This document shows, piece by piece, positions 59,864-64,000 of a stretch of DNA of 64,000 bases. Below the pieces are notes generated by a model that saw nothing but the letters and a program-made list of their open reading frames with translations, did not search any database and had not been told where the DNA came from. Position 1 is the first letter of the stretch; every line of letters starts with the position of its first letter. Both the position numbers and the translations under genes were made by a program. This stretch comes from Anaeramoeba flamelloides (lineage: Eukaryota > Metamonada > Anaeramoebidae), in the NCBI GenBank assembly GCA_027625915.1, contig JANTQA010000047.1, positions 18,538,001 to 18,602,000 on the forward strand, in the 5' to 3' direction.

Positions 59864-62800
59864 TTATTTGTTTTTCTTTTTATTAGTTCTTTTTTTTTTA
59901 AAAGAATTATTTGAACTTTTTTTTGATCCATTAAAAGATCTTTTTCTTTTATTTCTTTTTTCGTTTCTTTTGTCTAAATATTTCCTTTCTTTTTTTAATT
60001 TATTTCTTTCGTTTTGGCGTTCTCTTTTTTTCTTCTTTTTATTTATCGCTTGTTGTGATTTTTGATGGTTTGATTTCGTAATTCTAATTTTTCTGCCTTG
60101 AAAAAATTCACCATTTAATCCAGTTGCAAATCGGACAGACTTTTTTTTTTTAAATTTCACATAACCAATCCCTTTACCTTTCCTTGAAAATTTTTCTCGA
60201 ATTAATCTGACATATTCAATTTTTCCACATTCTTTAAAAAATAATCTAACACTTTCTTCTTTCGTGTCAAAGGGGATGTTGCCAATAAAAATTGTAAACT
60301 TTTCATCTTTGTTATTTCTTGTTGCCTATAATTTATTAAAGAGAAAAGGGTTTTTTTTAAAAAAAATGATATTGTATTTTTAAAAGTTTGATTTTATTTT
60401 GATTTGTTGTTCGTTTATTTGTAAAAATTCATCATTTAGTAAAGTTTTTAAAAAATATCTTTGAGGTTTTTATAGGTTTGTAGAAATTTATTGAAAAATA
60501 TCTTTTTTTGTTTTTTTTTTTATTAAACCATTTAAATTTGTTTTTGAAAAATGCTCGATTCTTGTCTTAGGTGACATATATCCCTTACCAGCGCAAAAAT
60601 AACAAATAAAGTGAATACTAATTCGGTTTATATTTTTAATTATCCAAATAAACTCCAATTAAAACTATTTAACATAACTAAAATTCAATTTTAGAAAATA
60701 AATTATTAATAAAAACTAAATTAAAATTGATAAATAATTGAAATTTTGAAAAATGATTTAAATTTTATAATATCCACAAAACAATAAATAAATAATTATA
60801 AATACAAAAAAAATCTATATTTTGCCCAAAAATTTGGAGAGAGCTGAACAAAAAAATGGTATTGGATTCATTGTTAAGGGTTGGATGAAACTTCATCTAA
60901 TCTGTTAATGAGAGAATTTTGAAGTGACTAAATGTGAGAATTCTAATTCAAAGAGTATCTAAATAGATACAGTCATCAGAAGTATTTGAATCTTAATTTA
61001 GTTTTCTAAAAAAAAAAAAAAAAAATGTTAAGGAAAATTGATGAAATTTCAATAATAATTATTGATAGATCAAATGGTTAGATACCATCAACTAATTTAA
61101 ATTGATTTGTATTTTTTTGAAGAGCTCGATTTTTAACCTTAGTCAATCATTAAAATATATGTTTTAAGATAAAATGTTACAAGTTATGTAAATGGAAAAA
61201 ACAAAATGAAAACCAAAAACTGAAAGATGAAAAACTGAAAAAAATATTTCAAAAAGGCCTAATTATTTATATTTTAAGCTGTGATATTCATATTATTCTT
61301 TTAATCATTTTAGCTGTGTTAAAAATTTTGAATTTTATTGTTACTGTTAAGGGTTAAATGAAATAATCATTTAATCTGGTAATGGGGGGGATTTTTAAGT
61401 GTCTAAATTTGTAACTTCATATTTAAAGAGCATCTAAAATAGATAATTCATTAGAAATATTCTAAACTTTTTTTATTTTTCGAAAAAAATTTGAATTTTA
61501 GTTTATAATAAAAAAATATTCTTGATTATAAACTTTGTTTCAGTCAAAGGACCCCAGCATTTTTTCCAAATATCAATTATTTTTTTATAATTGACCATTT
61601 GAAGAACAAATAAGAATTAAGAAGAATAATACACATCAAAGAATAGTTGGTAACCACCTGTAGGGAATAAAACTAAAAAATCAATATATTTTCTTAAAAA
61701 TTGAAAAACCCAAATTCTTAAGGTCTTATTGAGAAAAAAAAACAATGATTCATTTTGATCTTCAATTGAAGATCCAAATAAAATCCGAATAGAAATAAAT
61801 ATTATTTCTCGACAATCATTTTTTACTTTTTAGTAACCTTAAAATAACACTTCTTTATCAAGTGATTATCTATCTTGCAATAAAAAAAAATTTTTCAAAA
61901 GAATTATGTATCAGTTAAGAAAAATCCAAAAAAAAAAATAAAATGTGAAATATATAATTTCGATTTTTAAATTTTCCATAATAAATTTTTCTTCTAATAT
62001 CGATTCAAACCCTTTAGATGCATGTAATTCATTCCCTACAACTGGGTATTCTTTGACTGGAAAATGGTTTATAACTTAATTCTTTACTGTTTATGTTGTT
62101 ACTACCATAAAAAGCTATTGGGGGAAGTCGGAATTAAGAAAAATAAAAAAATATTCGACAATATTGAAAAGTTTCTCGATAATTTTATTGTTAAAATATA
62201 TGACCATAAAGAAATAAATCAAATTAAAATATTTTGCCGATAGAAGATAAAAGAATAGGGTTTCTTTGATCCTTGAAAATCTTGTTAAAAAATCTTTTTT
62301 TTGACAATTTTTTTTTTTTTTGGAAATTGTTCAAGATTTTAATATTAATTATTATTAATTCTTTTGTGTTGTGATACAGACATTTTAAAAAAAGTGAGTA
62401 CTTATCTTTTTTTTTTATGAGATTATCAGAATCATAACTTTTTTAAACTTTTCTGTTTTTATAAATATGAAAACTTTTTTGAAAAAAAGTGTTTTCCTTC
62501 CTACTCCAGCCTCTACCTCGCATTTAAAGGTTGAGTTTTCACTTTTTTAAAACAGAAAACTTGATAAAAAAGTTTTGATTCTGAAAAAGTTTTCACTTTT
62601 TTAAAATAGGAAAAACTTCAAAAAAGTTTTTAAAAAATTCCTCAATTTTATAAAACTGCCGTATATTTATAAGTATTATTTAAGGAGAGTTTGTCAATCA
62701 ATTTTGTATTTTTTTGTATTGCTTTTAATTAAAATAATTTTTAGAATGTGAACTTTCTATGAAAATGATATTTGATATTTTTAAACATATTAAAAGAAAT

Positions 62801-64000
62801 AAATTTCAATGGATTATTTTGAAACAAAGATAGTTTAAAAATATTTTCTTAGATGAATAATCAAGAAAACATATGATTTAACGCTTAAATTTCTGAAAGG
62901 GGAAGTGAAGTAAAAAGAAACTAGAGTATAATAGACACTTCTTCAATAATAAGAAAAATAAAAATGTTTTTCTTTTAATTATTTAAAAGAAAAGTTTTGC
63001 TAAAAGATATATTATGTCTAAATTATATCGAGGATAAAAGACCCTAAATACGAGTTTAGAGTTTAAGGTAAACAGGAGGGGGTGTTGTTGAATCGCCTCT
63101 CCTCATTAACAATAAAAAATAAAATAAACAGGATTACTAAATTTTTTTATTCAAGCCTGATCATTCTCAATCAACAATCGAAAATTTCGTAAAGACAAAA
63201 ATAAATTTTACAGTTTTCTTAGGCTTGTATTGTTTTGAACTGAAATTGTTCTCGTTTTTAAAGGTTTGTCTGTGAAAAAAATATCTCCGGTAAACAAAAT
63301 GGAAGTTTTTCAGCAAAATGTCTTGATAATTGAAAATTGTATTAAATTTATAAAAAAAATGGTCTCGGAGAAAACGCTCAGAACAAGCTAAAATTTTCTT
63401 GGTGAACTGTAGAGTATCCCAGGCTTCTGGGTGTGTGATATTAAAAATTAATAAAAAAATGCTTTTTCAAAGAAGTAAAGAGTATGAAAAGACGGGTGCG
63501 TTTCTAAATGGTTCACTAATTGTCACTCAAGAACGTTCGTTAAAACAACGAACAATCGAGATTTTTGATCAAAAATCATCAACAACCACAACATGCGATA
63601 AATAAAAAGAAAACAAAAAGAAAGGAAAATTTTAAAAAAAAAAATTAAAATTAAAGAAATTACGTTATCAACTCTGATATGTTTTCCAAATAATTTTTTT
63701 GAATTCATTTCCAAAGCACGTCTTGCTTGTTCTTGGGTTTTAAAGACAATATAAGCATTTTGGATATCTAAAACTTCTTTGTTAATATCTTTTTGGTTTC
63801 TGACTTTCTTTTTGCCTTCTTTTTGTGCAAAGGATCTAAAGCGTATCGATTCAATTTCGCCAAATTGAGTAAAGTGTTGTCTAAGTTGTGCTGGCTTGAC
63901 CTCGATCGGAACATTACCAACAAAAACAGTTCTTACTTCTCTGTCTTTATTACTCACAGCGTTTTTGTTATTCCTTTTTTTTTTCTTTGTTTTGTTTTGT
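59864..64000 (-). CDS. RBM34: RBM34/Nop12-type nucleolar protein with two RRMs, partial
   Basis: Minus strand; exon 64000-63664 (runs off the right edge) and exon 60325-59864 join in phase 0. The frame stays open to the window edge with a Lys/Asn-rich stretch, so the N-terminus is missing. RRM1: RTVFVGNVP (RNP2), IESIRFRS, a charged insert, then NAYIVFKT (RNP1) and GKHIRVD. The insert between beta-2 and beta-3 and the RFRS motif are hallmarks of RBM34/Nop12. Across the splice comes RVDNATRNNKDEK, then RRM2 with FTIFIGNIP and GKGIGYVKF. A roughly 65-residue Lys/Arg-rich tail with no further domain fits nucleolar retention. Nop12 acts in pre-25S rRNA processing and early 60S assembly; the same role is inferred here. 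Confidence 0.9.
61040..61210. repeat. Dispersed repeat family 5, copy 2
   Basis: Direct, diverged match to 38140-38330 (GAAATTTCAATAATAATTAT, ATCAAATGGTTAGATACCAT, CAACTA). Inside the RBM34-like intron. Confidence 0.5.
61530..62095. repeat. Dispersed repeat family 2, copy 3 (uninterrupted)
   Basis: The longest copy of the family. 61530-61600 matches the inverted copy at 36.5 kb, and 61590-62073 matches 25431-25903. At 62070-62095 it runs GACTGGAAAATGGTTTATAA without the TIR element that interrupts the 25.9 kb copy. Confidence 0.68.
63025..63125 (+). mobile_element. LINE 3'-tail fragment
   Basis: Plus-strand relic: CTAAATACGAGTTTAGAGTT, then AAGGTAAACAGGAGGGGG, a loop, CCTCTCCTCATTAACAATAA and an A-rich tail. 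It parallels the 3' end of the LINE at 9.2 kb (CTAAATTCAAGTTTAGGAAT, then GGGCAAACAAGAGG, loop, CTCCTCCCTTAAATTACAAT). It is antisense within the RBM34-like intron. Confidence 0.65.

Larger units (their letters stand above)
60326..63663 (-). other. Giant intron of the RBM34-like gene, 3.3 kb
   Basis: Donor GTAATTTC at 63663, acceptor ATTATAG ending at 60326, phase 0, exactly between RRM1 and RRM2. It contains dispersed repeat copies at 61040-61210 and 61530-62095 and a LINE 3'-tail fragment at 63025-63125. The frames seen inside are not supported as genes. Confidence 0.8.

Noticed and set aside
63399-63605. 68-codon plus-strand frame near the right edge
   Set aside because: Lies in the RBM34-like intron, antisense, with no family resemblance.
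1-64000. tRNA, rRNA, snRNA, CRISPR arrays, bacterial promoters or ribosome binding sites
   Set aside because: Scanned by eye for cloverleaf and B-box patterns, snRNA cores and regularly spaced repeats; none was convincing, and the gene structure is eukaryotic.

Overview
The window is 64 kb of very A+T-rich eukaryotic nuclear DNA (by eye about four fifths A+T between genes). It has long poly-A/T tracts, GT-AG introns and sparse genes separated by repeat-filled spacers. The standard genetic code fits every gene: stops are TAA or TAG and CAA is read as Gln. Several unrelated proteins carry long Lys-Glu low-complexity inserts encoded by runs of AAAGAA-like codons, and one joins RCC1 repeats to two BTB domains. 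That mix suggests a free-living amoeboid protist; an Anaeramoeba-like organism is my best guess. This is inference from style, not from a marker gene. I see no bacterial, organellar, viral, CRISPR or defence-island features, no tRNA or rRNA, and no retrovirus-like or Polinton-like element.

Eight host genes can be supported. Left to right: a nuclear Myb/SANT-like protein with KE-rich and RS/KR-rich arms (4515-7433, +); a SLC35A-type nucleotide-sugar transporter (14644-15717, -); a three-exon ADP-ribosylglycohydrolase (19800-23792, +); a LOTUS/winged-helix-like protein with a KE-rich linker (27261-28523, -); a two-exon RCC1-BTB-BTB protein (29589-35886, +); a probable SLX4-like nuclease scaffold (40828-43080, +); a two-exon, 2505-residue Furry/Tao3/Mor2 homologue (48069-55822, +); and an RBM34/Nop12-type two-RRM nucleolar protein running off the right edge (59864-64000, -). 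They form no operon or pathway. Five introns were resolved by eye from splice sites and reading phase: two short (107 and 236 bp) and three very large (2.8, 3.3 and 4.4 kb). The large ones hold repeats.

The spacers and large introns are built largely from repeats. They include a 5'-truncated LINE with reverse-transcriptase motifs plus three further copies of its 3' end, all sharing a small terminal hairpin. There is a foldback family whose ends read roughly GTCAAGTGCCGTAGAGTGCC (five copies). A 0.7 kb TIR element occurs twice with TA flanks, one copy lying inside another repeat whose paralogue preserves the unoccupied site. Also present are a foldback element between TTAA sites just upstream of the ADP-ribosylglycohydrolase, a Tc1/mariner-like MITE pair, a 1.5 kb long-inverted-repeat element upstream of the Furry gene, and several other dispersed pairs. 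No obviously novel multi-gene system was found; the most interesting material is the repeat biology and the divergent SLX4-like and LOTUS-like proteins.
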